Source: Bacillota bacterium (GTDB lineage Bacteria > Bacillota > Clostridia > Peptostreptococcales > Anaerovoracaceae). From it: a stretch of 38,981 bases of DNA. A model generated the notes under the pieces. It worked only from the letters and a program-made list of their open reading frames with translations. It made no database searches and had not been told where the DNA came from. The DNA lies in contig JAQXGH010000005.1 of the NCBI GenBank assembly GCA_029006195.1, positions 1-38,981 of the forward strand. The letters are read 5' to 3'. Positions within the stretch are counted from its first letter, which is position 1. The number at the start of each line of letters is the position of its first letter. The translations under genes were made by a program, and so were the position numbers. Below are positions 8,136 through 16,870 of the stretch, piece by piece.

Positions 8136-10088
8136 TTAACGATTGTGCTCCTTAAGTTCGCCATTTCTGTAAGCCTTGACTAAGTCCTTAAGTTCGTTTC
8201 TTTCACGAACCAATTCCTTACCCAAATCGGTGTCACCAACAAGCATTCTCTTATCCAAATTCTTAACGATCGTAATTATTGGAGGAACGAATTCCTGAGT
8301 GCCATCTTCCTTCATAGGCTGATACGGCTTATGTTCTGCCAGTGCCATATATCTCGAATTAAAGATAAATGTATAGCCGGCAATACCAGTTGTCTTCTGG
8401 TAAGCTTTAGACATGCCACCATCGATTATAAAGAGCTTACCGCCACCTTTAACAGGGCTTTCTCCATCTTTGATCTTAACAGGTACATGTCCATTTAATA
8501 TTACAGAATTTCTACCTTCAAGGCCGAATTCCTTAAGTATCTTCTCGCATATTTTCCTATCGTTAATAAGTCTATAATAAGGTACAGTATGTTCCTTATG
8601 TGTAGCCTTATCCGCGATAAAGCAACGTTCAAATGTAGTCATCTGGTCTTTACCGAAAAGCGGTGACTTAGCACCAAGCCACAGATACCACATGATATCT
8701 CCAGGTCTACCAGTTTCATCTGATGTTTCAGGATTAAAGTAAGCCTTTCTAACCTGATCATCAAGGTAATCCAGAAGTTCTTTACCCTTAGCAGTTCTAT
8801 TATTGATAGTAACCTCTTCGAAATCACCGTTTTCATCTAACGGGAGACAACCGTGATAAAGAAGATTGCCATTTGTTACTGAATAAAGTGCTCCGTGAGT
8901 AAAAATGTATTTGATATGTGCCTGAAGTTTCTCACTCTGTGTGAAGCCAGCTTCAATGGCATTAAGCATTATTTCTTCATCTTCAGAAAGCTTATATGGA
9001 TCATTCGGATCTATAGTTGGGAAATTAGTATCCCTAAGCGGATATTCTCCCATAGGAAGCTTAACTGTTCCCTTCTCATAATCGATTTTATCGAGAAGGA
9101 GTCTATGGTCCATATTATATTCAGGGTGTGCCTTAATACGCTGTCCTTCGATTTTAAACTGACAGATGGATATAGCTTTATTCATCTTAGCCGCCAGGTT
9201 AATATCTACCGGATCGTACTTATTCTCTTCTATAACCTTCGGTATGAAATATTCACACGGGTCATCAGCATAAACCTTAGCAGCCATCGTTGCTAAAGGT
9301 CTAAGATTGATACCATAACCTATTTCAAGCATATCGAAGTTATTATAGTTAATATTCATTCTAAGTACGTTTGTAATACATACCCAGTTACCAGTAGCTG
9401 CTCCCATCCATACAATATCGTGATTACCCCACTGGAAATCCACATCATGGAAGTCCATAAGATAATCCATTATCTTATCAGGATGAGAACCTCTATCGAA
9501 AATATCGCCAATTATGTGAAGTCTATCTGTTGCCAGATTACTGATGGCATCAGTTACTTCAATAATGAACTCCTCGGCGATATCAAGCTCAACTAGTGTG
9601 TTAATAATCTGATTGTAATAATTCCCCATGTTATCAGAGTCATTAGCGTTAAGAAGTTCATCAATAATGTAAGCATACGATTTAGGAAGACGTTTTCTAA
9701 CCTTAGACTGAGTATATTTGTTTGTAACTGATCTAAGTATCAAAATAAGTCTAACAATACTCTCTCTTTCCCACTTCTCAAAATCCGGTTCACTGATTTT
9801 ACGTCTGGCTATTTCTGCCTTCGCATTATATACAAGTGAAGCAATTTCGTTTCTCTGAGGACCCCTAAGATCATATCCAAATATTTCGTCAATCTTACCC
9901 TTGATTACACCGGATGCACTCTTAAGCATATGTATAAAGGCTTCATGCTCTCCGTGTAAATCACTTAAGAAGTATTCAGTTCCCTTAGGCAGGTTGATTA
10001 TCGCACTAAGGTTTACTATTTCTTCGGCAGCAGACTTAACATTAGGATATTTCTTTGACAAGTTTTTTAGCAAATTCTGATCGGTCAC
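8136..10088 (-). CDS. fbp: Fructose-1,6-bisphosphatase, class III
   Basis: Hydrolyses fructose 1,6-bisphosphate to fructose 6-phosphate in gluconeogenesis. This is the large Firmicutes-type enzyme (about 650 residues; Bacillus subtilis Fbp is similar), unrelated to classes I and II. The metallophosphatase core shows LPKGTEYFLSDLHGEHEAF near residue 35, GDIFDRGSHPDKIMDYL, WGNHDIVWMGAA and NGHVPVKIKDGESP. I prefer GTG 10088 as start because AGGAGG lies 8 bases upstream; the ATG at 10094 is only 2 bases from it. A TATAAT at 10131-10136 is the likely -10. It is monocistronic, with no clear terminator before bcd. Confidence 0.93.
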   Translation of the reverse strand: MTDQNLLKNLSKKYPNVKSAAEEIVNLSAIINLPKGTEYFLSDLHGEHEAFIHMLKSASGVIKGKIDEIFGYDLRGPQRNEIASLVYNAKAEIARRKISEPDFEKWERESIVRLILILRSVTNKYTQSKVRKRLPKSYAYIIDELLNANDSDNMGNYYNQIINTLVELDIAEEFIIEVTDAISNLATDRLHIIGDIFDRGSHPDKIMDYLMDFHDVDFQWGNHDIVWMGAATGNWVCITNVLRMNINYNNFDMLEIGYGINLRPLATMAAKVYADDPCEYFIPKVIEENKYDPVDINLAAKMNKAISICQFKIEGQRIKAHPEYNMDHRLLLDKIDYEKGTVKLPMGEYPLRDTNFPTIDPNDPYKLSEDEEIMLNAIEAGFTQSEKLQAHIKYIFTHGALYSVTNGNLLYHGCLPLDENGDFEEVTINNRTAKGKELLDYLDDQVRKAYFNPETSDETGRPGDIMWYLWLGAKSPLFGKDQMTTFERCFIADKATHKEHTVPYYRLINDRKICEKILKEFGLEGRNSVILNGHVPVKIKDGESPVKGGGKLFIIDGGMSKAYQKTTGIAGYTFIFNSRYMALAEHKPYQPMKEDGTQEFVPPIITIVKNLDKRMLVGDTDLGKELVRERNELKDLVKAYRNGELKEHNR

Positions 10089-10130
10089 CGTCATATCCTC
10101 CTACTTAATACTGTAAACTATTTCAATATA

Positions 10131-10136
10131 ATTATA
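10131..10136 (-). promoter_or_regulatory. Likely -10 element of fbp
   Basis: TATAAT on the minus strand, about 43 bases before the fbp start. No convincing -35 hexamer is seen. Confidence 0.4.
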
Positions 10137-10180
10137 CCTTTAATTTAGCTCAAGGTCTACAAACTAATACATTCAAAACC

Positions 10181-10213
10181 ACAAAAAAAGAAGCACAAAT
10201 CGTGTGCTTCTTT
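10181..10213 (-). terminator. Terminator of sstT
   Basis: An 11-bp AAAGAAGCACA/TGTGCTTCTTT stem (10187-10197 with 10203-10213), then seven Ts on the minus strand, 17 bases past the sstT stop. Confidence 0.9.
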
Positions 10214-10229
10214 AAATATTCTTATAATG

Positions 10230-11447
10230 TTATTTAGCCAGTTTATTCTTAGCTCTAATGTCAGCAGCAGCTGTAAATAACGCGTCTACCGATGAGTTCA
10301 GTGCTGTCTCGCATGAGTCCTGAATTACTCCAACAATGAAGCCAACACCTACAACCTGCATTGCTATGTCAGCAGGGATTCCGAAGAGTCCTGTTGCCAT
10401 AGGGATCAGCAGAAGTGAGCCGCCTGCAACGCCTGATGCACCACATGCACTTACAGCACTTAAGATACAGAGAAGAATTGCCTGTGGCAATGATACTTCA
10501 AGACCGAGAGTATGTACTGCAGCCATTGAAAGAATTGAAATAGTAATCGCAGCACCGCCCATATTGATAGTAGCACCAAGCGGAATTGAAATTGAATATG
10601 TATCTTCATCAAGACCCATTTCTTCACAAAGTTCCATATTTACAGGAATGTTTGCAGCTGAACTTCTAGTGAAGAATGCAGTAATACCGCTTCCCTTAAG
10701 GCACTTGAATACAAGTGGATATGGGTTCTGCTTTGTTGTAAGGAATACCATAATAGGATTCACAACAAGCGCATCCAGAAGCATTACACCTACAAGCAGG
10801 CATATGATTTTACCATATGAAAGTAATGCTGTAAGGCCGCTTTCTGCGATAGATGCAAATACCAGACCCATTACACCAAGTGGAGCAAACTTGATTACCC
10901 ATTTAACGATTGTGCTCAGTGCACCTGCTACGTCCTGAAGAACAGTCTTAGTCTTATCGCTTGAATGTCTAAGTGCTAAACCTAAAATAACAGCCCATGC
11001 CAGAATACCAATATAATTAGCTTCAGCTAATGAACTGATTGGATTCGAAACAATGTTAGTTAAAAGATTAGTAAGTACTTCAGCTATACCTGATGGCGGA
11101 GTAATATCAGTTCCACTTGTTTCTGGTAAAGCGATCTTAAGCTTAAAGATGAAGCTCATAATTACAGCTAAAGTACCAGCACAAACTGTACCACAAATAT
11201 AAAGTATAAGTACTGTCTTAATATTTGTCTTCTGTCCTGTCTTATGCTGTGCAATTGCAGCAGCTACAAGGAAGAGAACGAGTACTGGAGCAACTGCTTT
11301 AAGTGCTCCTACGAATAATGTACCAAATATAGCAATAACTCCCAGCTTATTTGGTGCAATCACGGCCAGAATAACGCCTATTACCAAACCAATAACAATC
11401 TGTTTAACGAGGCTGATTCTGTTCCATGTTTCAAATAGTTTTTTCAC
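10230..11447 (-). CDS. sstT: Sodium/serine-threonine symporter SstT
   Basis: Imports serine and threonine with Na+; a member of the dicarboxylate/amino acid:cation symporter family. The 405 residues are mostly hydrophobic helices. Seen: [20 protein letters not shown], a serine-rich re-entrant loop with the SstT sequence; [20 protein letters not shown], the NMGG substrate/Na+ motif; and [17 protein letters not shown] and [11 protein letters not shown] near the end. The start is GTG at 11447, with AGGAGG 6 bases upstream. It is a single-gene unit with its own terminator. An inverted repeat GTTACT/AGTAAC (11478-11483 and 11495-11500) sits in its upstream region and may be an operator. Serine uptake fits an amino-acid fermenter. 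Confidence 0.92.
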   Translation of the reverse strand: MKKLFETWNRISLVKQIVIGLVIGVILAVIAPNKLGVIAIFGTLFVGALKAVAPVLVLFLVAAAIAQHKTGQKTNIKTVLILYICGTVCAGTLAVIMSFIFKLKIALPETSGTDITPPSGIAEVLTNLLTNIVSNPISSLAEANYIGILAWAVILGLALRHSSDKTKTVLQDVAGALSTIVKWVIKFAPLGVMGLVFASIAESGLTALLSYGKIICLLVGVMLLDALVVNPIMVFLTTKQNPYPLVFKCLKGSGITAFFTRSSAANIPVNMELCEEMGLDEDTYSISIPLGATINMGGAAITISILSMAAVHTLGLEVSLPQAILLCILSAVSACGASGVAGGSLLLIPMATGLFGIPADIAMQVVGVGFIVGVIQDSCETALNSSVDALFTAAADIRAKNKLAK

Positions 11448-11538
11448 AATGTACCTCCTTTTGTGTCCAAACTATATGTTACTCACCCCACTTAAGTAAC
11501 ACAAAACACTTCCCAATATTTGTATATATTACCACGAA

Positions 11539-12279
11539 TTATTTAACCGGGCAATTATATCTCCACTTACCTGCACTCTTACTTCCGTATTCAATTGCTT
11601 CCTGAGGACACTTGCAGATACATGCCATACAGTGAGTACAATTACCCTTCCACTTAACCTGTCCATCTTTTAATTCGATATTTTTAAGTGGACATACATT
11701 TACACACTTCCCACATGCGTTGCAGCTTTCAAGTGTCATGAACTTCTTATCCTTAAGAACAAAAGTGTAGAATGCTTTGTTTATTATTGAACTTGCCAGT
11801 TTACCGCCTCTTTTAGCCTTAAACGGCTTATCATCTATAATCTTAAGAGAAAGTCTCTTGATCTTTCTCGAAGCTTTGCTGATAATTTTAACGGATTCTT
11901 CCATATCAGGAACATTAAACATAGCAATATAATTTTCAGGCATAACAATTGGAGCACATCCCATATATTCCATTCCAATTTCACCTGTTAATGCTTCAGC
12001 ATATTTACCAGCACCACCAATACTTGAGCCACATGTCAAAACATAGTAAACTTTCTTATTGCCTTCCAGTTTGGTCTTCTTAAGATAATCTCTAACCAGT
12101 CTAGGCAGCTGCCATGCGTATGTAGGCGCAACTACAACCCATGGCTTTTGTGATTCTAACGAAGTGTAATCATCTTCCCTGATTCTCTGAAAAAGATTAA
12201 GAGCCTTATCATCAACATGTTCAGCTATTCTCTTTGCAACATATTCACTGTTTCCAGTGCCTGAAAAATATAGAATCAT
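11539..12279 (-). CDS. EFR1-family flavodoxin-ferredoxin protein
   Basis: A 246-residue fusion of a flavodoxin-like domain, with the phosphate loop FSGTGNSEYVAKRI at residues 5-18, to a C-terminal two-cluster ferredoxin with CNACGKCVNVCP and CTHCMACICKCP. Such EFR1 proteins are common in anaerobes and thought to carry electrons; no partner is established. AAGGAG lies about 8 bases before the ATG. The ATG directly abuts the stop codon of the diguanylate cyclase gene, so the two are probably translationally coupled. No terminator is seen between it and sstT. Confidence 0.88.
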   Translation of the reverse strand: MILYFSGTGNSEYVAKRIAEHVDDKALNLFQRIREDDYTSLESQKPWVVVAPTYAWQLPRLVRDYLKKTKLEGNKKVYYVLTCGSSIGGAGKYAEALTGEIGMEYMGCAPIVMPENYIAMFNVPDMEESVKIISKASRKIKRLSLKIIDDKPFKAKRGGKLASSIINKAFYTFVLKDKKFMTLESCNACGKCVNVCPLKNIELKDGQVKWKGNCTHCMACICKCPQEAIEYGSKSAGKWRYNCPVK

Positions 12280-13437
12280 TTAATCTCTCCTTCTTCTCCT
12301 GTCTATTCCTTCCCTATTGTAGTATGCAGCTTTTGCATCATACATTTCTTTATCTATTTTATTAAGCAGGTCGTCAATTGACTTGCTCTTAAAATCAAGC
12401 ATGCCATAACCTATGGCCGCCGAAAGTTTATACTGATTCTCATTAAGTTCATTGAACTCAGCGAATTTATCTTCGATGGATTTCATGCAGTCTTTTACAA
12501 AGGCTTCATCCTGCGTATCAAGAATAAGTATGAATTCATCTCCTGCATATCTGATTACGATACCGGAAGGCTGAACAGCTTCTTTGCATATATTAGCCAC
12601 TACAGAAAGAGCCTCATCCCCTGCATTATGTCCGAAGTTATCATTTATCAGCTTAAACTGATTCATATCCAGCATCATGGCAGCCAGATAGCCACTATTT
12701 TTGCCGGCAAACTCCTTCCTGATAGTTTCAAGATAATAGCGGTTATAAGATCCGGTCAATGGGTCTTTATATGCATATTCGTTCTGCAGGCCGCAAATGA
12801 TACCTGCTATAGCTACCGCTATACATGGTGAGATGGTAGATAATCCGTAAGTTGAAAGCTGAATAACAGTACCTATAATTACAGGCCCAACAAATAGCAA
12901 TACGTTAAAGAATTTAAAGAGTCCGCTACCAAACCTTATCTTTATGTATAAGATTATCGAGTCGGCTATATAGATAAGCTCAATGACAACATATATGAAG
13001 AAAAGAGGACCTCTGGAATAACTGTTATCATTTACTTCAAAAACAAGTGGATAGAAGATATTAAACACCAAAACAAGCAATGCGAAAATATTAAACGCAT
13101 TGATCATTATTCTATGCAGTTTCGAAACATTACCTTCTATGTGTTCTAAAACAAGTACCAACCATACTGCACCTATAATAAGGTTAGATATGAACATCCA
13201 TAACGCTCCCATATAGACACAGACAAAAGCCAGCATTCCAGGCTTACCGTCCATCATGAACGCCAGCGAATCAGTGGCGCACGCGATTATAGTGGTAATC
13301 AGCATTATTTTCACATAGCGGCCTTCTCTGTCATTGCCATTAAGCAGACGTCTGTTTCCAAAAAACATAAGTCCGGAAACAAGAATCCCCATGATATCGG
13401 CAATGTACACAGCACTTAAAGATATCTGTCCGCCCAT
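12280..13437 (-). CDS. Membrane-bound GGDEF protein, probable diguanylate cyclase
   Basis: Predicted to make cyclic di-GMP from two GTP. About 220 residues with six or more hydrophobic helices are followed by a GGDEF domain: DPLTGSYNRYYLE, MMLDMNQFKLINDNFGHNAG and RYAGDEFILIL. The signature is AGDEF rather than GGDEF; Ala at the first position occurs in active cyclases, so activity is likely but not assured. No RxxD inhibitory site is evident just before the signature. The start is ATG 13437 with AAGGAA upstream; an in-frame ATG at 13464 has no ribosome site. The sensory part is not recognised. The stop touches the EFR1 start, suggesting a redox link to cyclic di-GMP signalling. Confidence 0.85.
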   Translation of the reverse strand: MGGQISLSAVYIADIMGILVSGLMFFGNRRLLNGNDREGRYVKIMLITTIIACATDSLAFMMDGKPGMLAFVCVYMGALWMFISNLIIGAVWLVLVLEHIEGNVSKLHRIMINAFNIFALLVLVFNIFYPLVFEVNDNSYSRGPLFFIYVVIELIYIADSIILYIKIRFGSGLFKFFNVLLFVGPVIIGTVIQLSTYGLSTISPCIAVAIAGIICGLQNEYAYKDPLTGSYNRYYLETIRKEFAGKNSGYLAAMMLDMNQFKLINDNFGHNAGDEALSVVANICKEAVQPSGIVIRYAGDEFILILDTQDEAFVKDCMKSIEDKFAEFNELNENQYKLSAAIGYGMLDFKSKSIDDLLNKIDKEMYDAKAAYYNREGIDRRRRRD

Positions 13438-13476
13438 AAAAATAATTCCTTTCTTATGACACATTGTAAATTAAAA

Positions 13477-13507
13477 ATAAAAAAAAAGGAAGGTTTTAAC
13501 CTTCCTT
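13477..13507 (-). terminator. Terminator of the ABC importer operon
   Basis: An 8-bp AAGGAAGG/CCTTCCTT stem (13486-13493 with 13500-13507), followed by nine Ts on the minus strand, directly after the ATPase stop codon. Confidence 0.9.
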
Positions 13508-13511
13508 AATT

Positions 13512-14288
13512 TTAAGCATCAACATCTTCTTCCCACAATGCCGCGTTTAGCTTAGTCCAAAGCTCGCCGTAGCCTGGTGATGCAGGAGTTACCGGTTTAG
13601 GTATATCGTTATCGATATTTATTTTGATTTCACCCTTTTTTGACATTAAGATGACTCTATTACCTAAAACAAGCGCTTCCTGAATATTATGAGTGATAAA
13701 TATGATAGTAGCATTCTCACGCTCTTTGAGTTTGAGAAGTTCAGCCTGCAGCTTATTTCTTGTCATCGCATCAAGTGCAGCGAATGGCTCATCCATCAAA
13801 ATGATTTTTGGTCTTAACGCCAATCCCTTGGCAATTGCAACACGCTGTTTCATGCCACCTGACAACTGATGAGGATAAAAGTCTCCTTTACCGGATAGCC
13901 CAACCATATCCAAATGTTCCTCAGCTATTCTATCAAGTTCTTCTTTATCATTAATACCATTTTTCTTTAAGGGGTAAATAATGTTATTCCTTACAGTTTT
14001 CCATGGAAAAAGCTGTTCGAATGTCTGAAAGACCATGAACCTGTCGATTCCCGGTTCTTTAACCTTATTACCATCAACCAGAATATCCCCCTCATAATCC
14101 TCGAAACCAGCAATGCATCGGATAAGAGTTGTCTTACCGCATCCGCTTGGTCCAAGTATCGTAAGGAAATCCCCTTTATTAACTTCCAGTTCCAGATTCT
14201 TAAGGATATCCCTTGAATCAGGCCCATCATGATAATTCTTTGTAATTCCGTCTACTTTAAGAAGCGGCTTTATATTTTCATTCATCAT
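13512..14288 (-). CDS. ABC transporter ATPase, nitrate/sulfonate/taurine type
   Basis: Drives import by the permease and lipoprotein encoded upstream. Seen: Walker A GPSGCGKTT, Q-loop FQTFEQLFPWKTV, signature LSGGMKQR, Walker B IILMDEP and switch His in ITHN. The FPWKTVRNNI context is typical of SsuB/TauB/NrtD-like ATPases. I start it at ATG 14288, which overlaps the permease stop as ATGA, the usual coupling arrangement; a GTG six codons earlier is less likely. The substrate cannot be told from the ATPase. It is last in the operon HTH, binding protein, permease, ATPase, with a terminator right behind. Confidence 0.92.
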   Translation of the reverse strand: MMNENIKPLLKVDGITKNYHDGPDSRDILKNLELEVNKGDFLTILGPSGCGKTTLIRCIAGFEDYEGDILVDGNKVKEPGIDRFMVFQTFEQLFPWKTVRNNIIYPLKKNGINDKEELDRIAEEHLDMVGLSGKGDFYPHQLSGGMKQRVAIAKGLALRPKIILMDEPFAALDAMTRNKLQAELLKLKERENATIIFITHNIQEALVLGNRVILMSKKGEIKINIDNDIPKPVTPASPGYGELWTKLNAALWEEDVDA

Positions 14289-15070
14289 TGTACAGTCATC
14301 CCCCACTTCCTTACAGTATTCTTCTCGATTACACGGAAGATTCCGTATTCAACAACAATACCTATTACGATAATTACTATAAGAGCACCGAATACTCCAG
14401 CGATATCGCAGTTTACTCTTCTCATAAGGATGTACCATCCTATACCAACGCCCTTACCTGTTGTACCAAAAATCATTTCAGCTGAAATCAGGCCTCTCCA
14501 AGCTCTTGCCCAGCCTACTCTTAGACCGCTCAATATGCTCGCAAAGGCTGCAGGCAAGTATACACCAACTACAAGGTTGAAGCCTTTTAACCCCATATTC
14601 TTGCCTGATTCGATATAAATATTAGGAATAGATTTGAATCCATCCATAATGCTTCGTGACATCGGCCAGATTATCGAATGTACTACTATGAAAATGATAG
14701 TAATTTCACCGATTCCGAGCCAGCATATTGCCAGCGGCAGAAGTGCAACGCCTGGAAGCAGGTCACAAACTGATACAATAAGATTATATACAGCTCTGAA
14801 ATGCTTATTAATAACTGCCAGACTTGAGAATATGAACGCCAGGCCAATGCCGATAGCCAGGCCCTTAACGATAAGCTGCATTGAATAACTAACAAATGAA
14901 ATCAGGCCATTCTTTGAAAAAGCAGTAATAAAAGCACTTCCAATTTCTCCAGGAGAAGGGAACAGTTTTTCATTAACAATTCCCATTCTATTTACTATCC
15001 ACCATACCAGAATAAACAGTACGACGAATATTATCTGATCTCTAATCTCCGATCTGGAATCCTTATTCAT
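14285..15070 (-). CDS. ABC transporter permease, SsuC/TauC-like
   Basis: A 261-residue inner-membrane protein with about six helices. The coupling segment near the middle reads SGLRVGWARAWRGLISAEM, the EAA-type loop of nitrate/sulfonate/taurine permeases. The opening helix (IIFVVLFILVWWIVNRMG) follows a charged N-terminus. It lies 5 bases after the binding-protein stop and overlaps the ATPase start by 4 bases. A full ribosome site is not seen, so translation is probably coupled to the upstream gene. Confidence 0.9.
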   Translation of the reverse strand: MNKDSRSEIRDQIIFVVLFILVWWIVNRMGIVNEKLFPSPGEIGSAFITAFSKNGLISFVSYSMQLIVKGLAIGIGLAFIFSSLAVINKHFRAVYNLIVSVCDLLPGVALLPLAICWLGIGEITIIFIVVHSIIWPMSRSIMDGFKSIPNIYIESGKNMGLKGFNLVVGVYLPAAFASILSGLRVGWARAWRGLISAEMIFGTTGKGVGIGWYILMRRVNCDIAGVFGALIVIIVIGIVVEYGIFRVIEKNTVRKWGMTVQ

Positions 15071-15075
15071 GTCTA

Positions 15076-16092
15076 TTATTCACCCTTAACGTTATCATAT
15101 GCCAGGTCACTAATTGAGCTAGGACCATCAACTTCAAGGAAACCTTCCTTAGCCATAAATGATGCCATATCCATTACACCCTTAAGTTCAGTGAAATATG
15201 AGCATGCAGGATCATTAAACCAGCTAACTACAGTTTCTACATCTTCTTCAACACTATCATCATTATCGATGAGGATCTGTGCAGCTTCTTCAGGATTTTC
15301 GTTGATGAAATCAACGGCCTGAGCGATTGCTGTAGTTACAGCGTTATACATTTCCGGATCATCGTTATAAAGTGACTCTGCAGCTACTGCTACGATAAAT
15401 GAATTGCCTTCTGGCCATACTGATTCGATAGCGCCCTTTCCGTCAGCAGCTTCTACTTCAACCATTCCTTCAGCTTCTTCCTGGAATGTAAATGGTGATG
15501 AAGTCAGCTGTGCAGCAACCTGGTTGTTTTCCAGTGCCATCTTACCTTCTGGATGACTTGCCTGCAGGATATTATTATCAAGAGCATGAGCATCACCCAA
15601 CTGTTCATTACACGCCATAGCAAGCAGGATATGCTGGAAACTTCCGTTAGCAACCAGAGCAATCTGATCCTCGCCCTTAAAGTCAGCTAATGTTTTGATA
15701 CCTGAATCCGGCTGAGTCATAAGCTTATGAGGCTGAGCTGACATGTTTGAGCAGATTTTATACCCAACACCACTGAGTGAACCTGTAATAGCAGGAGCAA
15801 TACCCATAGCGCCTACCTGAACGTCACCAGCTGCAAATGATTCATTGATAGTTGAACCTGAATTAAGTTCTGAATATGTAACAGTAACTGTTTCACCAGT
15901 TGCTTCTTCATAAGCAGCTTCAATCAGACCCTGTGCTTCCATGATCTGGAATGGTGCGTATGCCAAACCATACTGCTGCATGATATTAAGAGTCTTGCCT
16001 TCTTCACTGCTGCCACCGCAACCAGTCATCATAAAGCACATGCTAACAGCTGTAATAGATGCTAAAATGATTGCTAAAATTCTTTTTTTCAT
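15076..16092 (-). CDS. ABC transporter substrate-binding lipoprotein (NMT1/SsuA-like)
   Basis: A 338-residue extracellular solute receptor. It has a lipoprotein signal peptide with lipobox MTGC (Cys about 25) and a GGSS linker. The mature protein has the type 2 periplasmic-binding fold, with NIMQQYGLAYAPFQIMEAQG and GDVQVGAMGIAPAI, as in nitrate/sulfonate/taurine and thiamine-precursor receptors. AAGGAGG lies inside the last codons of the upstream HTH gene, 8 bases before the ATG, so the two genes are tightly joined. The ligand is not evident; a sulfonate, nitrate-like anion or pyrimidine is possible. Confidence 0.9.
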   Translation of the reverse strand: MKKRILAIILASITAVSMCFMMTGCGGSSEEGKTLNIMQQYGLAYAPFQIMEAQGLIEAAYEEATGETVTVTYSELNSGSTINESFAAGDVQVGAMGIAPAITGSLSGVGYKICSNMSAQPHKLMTQPDSGIKTLADFKGEDQIALVANGSFQHILLAMACNEQLGDAHALDNNILQASHPEGKMALENNQVAAQLTSSPFTFQEEAEGMVEVEAADGKGAIESVWPEGNSFIVAVAAESLYNDDPEMYNAVTTAIAQAVDFINENPEEAAQILIDNDDSVEEDVETVVSWFNDPACSYFTELKGVMDMASFMAKEGFLEVDGPSSISDLAYDNVKGE

Positions 16093-16095
16093 TCT

Positions 16096-16365
16096 TTATT
16101 CCTCCTTACTCTTCTTCAGAGTATTTTGAAACTCATCAAACAATTCCGAAACTCCATTAACATAATCCAAATAGGCTTTACCTTCACGTGTAAGTTTCAT
16201 AGGCAGAACAGTTCTGTCGAACAAAGTAACACCCAGCTGCTTTTCTAACTTTTTAAGATATGCACTCATAGCAGGCTGAGAAATGCCGACTTCCTTTGCT
16301 GCCAGTGACAAACTTCTGGTTTCAGCGATTATCTGGAAGTAATCATTTTTTAATTCCTTACTCAT
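16096..16365 (-). CDS. Stand-alone LysR-type winged-helix protein
   Basis: 89 residues containing only the LysR N-terminal DNA-binding region: LSLAAKEVGISQPAMSAYLKK is the helix-turn-helix, then LEKQLGVTLFDR and the wing and linker helix to the C-terminus. The roughly 200-residue effector domain of normal LysR regulators is absent. It does not look like a random truncation, because its last codons carry the ribosome site of the next gene and its stop lies 3 bases from that start. It probably binds the palindromes at 16415-16440 and controls its own operon. How it senses a ligand is unknown. A ModE-type HTH is an alternative description. Confidence 0.82.
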   Translation of the reverse strand: MSKELKNDYFQIIAETRSLSLAAKEVGISQPAMSAYLKKLEKQLGVTLFDRTVLPMKLTREGKAYLDYVNGVSELFDEFQNTLKKSKEE

Positions 16366-16399
16366 TATTCACCTGTTTTCCCTAAGATATAACTGTTTG

Positions 16400-16440
16400 A
16401 TTATAACTATATGTTTATGTCTTCATAACTATAACGTTAT
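16400..16440 (-). promoter_or_regulatory. Promoter and candidate operators of the HTH/ABC operon
   Basis: -10 TATAAT (16400-16405) and a weak -35 TTATGA (16423-16428) at 17 bp. Overlapping the -35 is TTATG-N4-CATAA (16415-16428). Just upstream is the perfect palindrome ATAACGTTAT (16431-16440). Paired dyads at this position are typical of LysR-type autoregulation. Confidence 0.5.
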
Positions 16441-16463
16441 GTTAACTGTTTGTAAAGTAAAGT

Positions 16464-16513
16464 TTTTTGTTTTTTTAAAAAACAAAACGGCCTTCATAAA
16501 ACGAAAGCCGTTT
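16464..16513 (-). terminator. Terminator of the zinc-ribbon/Dus/peroxiredoxin operon
   Basis: An 11-bp stem with one G-U pair (16485-16495 with 16503-16513), followed on the minus strand by TGTTTTTT. It lies 12 bases past the stop of the last gene. Confidence 0.85.
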
Positions 16514-16525
16514 CCTAATATCAAT

Positions 16526-16861
16526 TTACATACCGCAGATAGAAAATCCCATGGATTCTTTGAAACTGTCGTTTGCCCATGGACTGATTTCCTCTATGAA
16601 TTCCTGCCACATAGGATTATCTTTTGCTTTTGAGATTATTTTAGCCCACGTATAACCTTCCACGAGACTGATACCATAATAATCAAATTCAGGCACAGTA
16701 TCTCTAAATAGTTCTGTGAGTTTATACTCCTCCCATTTACCTTCGCTTATATTCAACGAATCATCTAACCAGAACTCACCATGAAATGGTCCCTTCTGTA
16801 ATTCGATGTAGCAAGTACTTCCTGATCTTATTCTATCTAATGAATTTGTAGTAATAGCCAT
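16526..16861 (-). CDS. Hypothetical protein, 111 residues
   Basis: I do not recognise a family. It is soluble, acidic and rich in aromatic residues, with no signal peptide or membrane helix. A C-terminal FKESMGFSICGM and an earlier Cys in GSTCYIEL give two cysteines only. AGGGG precedes the ATG. It lies 9 bases after the NAD-kinase-like gene and before the operon terminator, so it is probably expressed with the redox genes upstream. Confidence 0.7.
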   Translation of the reverse strand: MAITTNSLDRIRSGSTCYIELQKGPFHGEFWLDDSLNISEGKWEEYKLTELFRDTVPEFDYYGISLVEGYTWAKIISKAKDNPMWQEFIEEISPWANDSFKESMGFSICGM

Positions 16862-16870
16862 TATCTACCC

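Noticed and set aside
15076-16365. HTH and binding protein as a frameshifted full-length LysR regulator
   Set aside because: The downstream protein begins with a lipoprotein signal and lipobox and is an extracellular receptor; it also has its own ribosome site.
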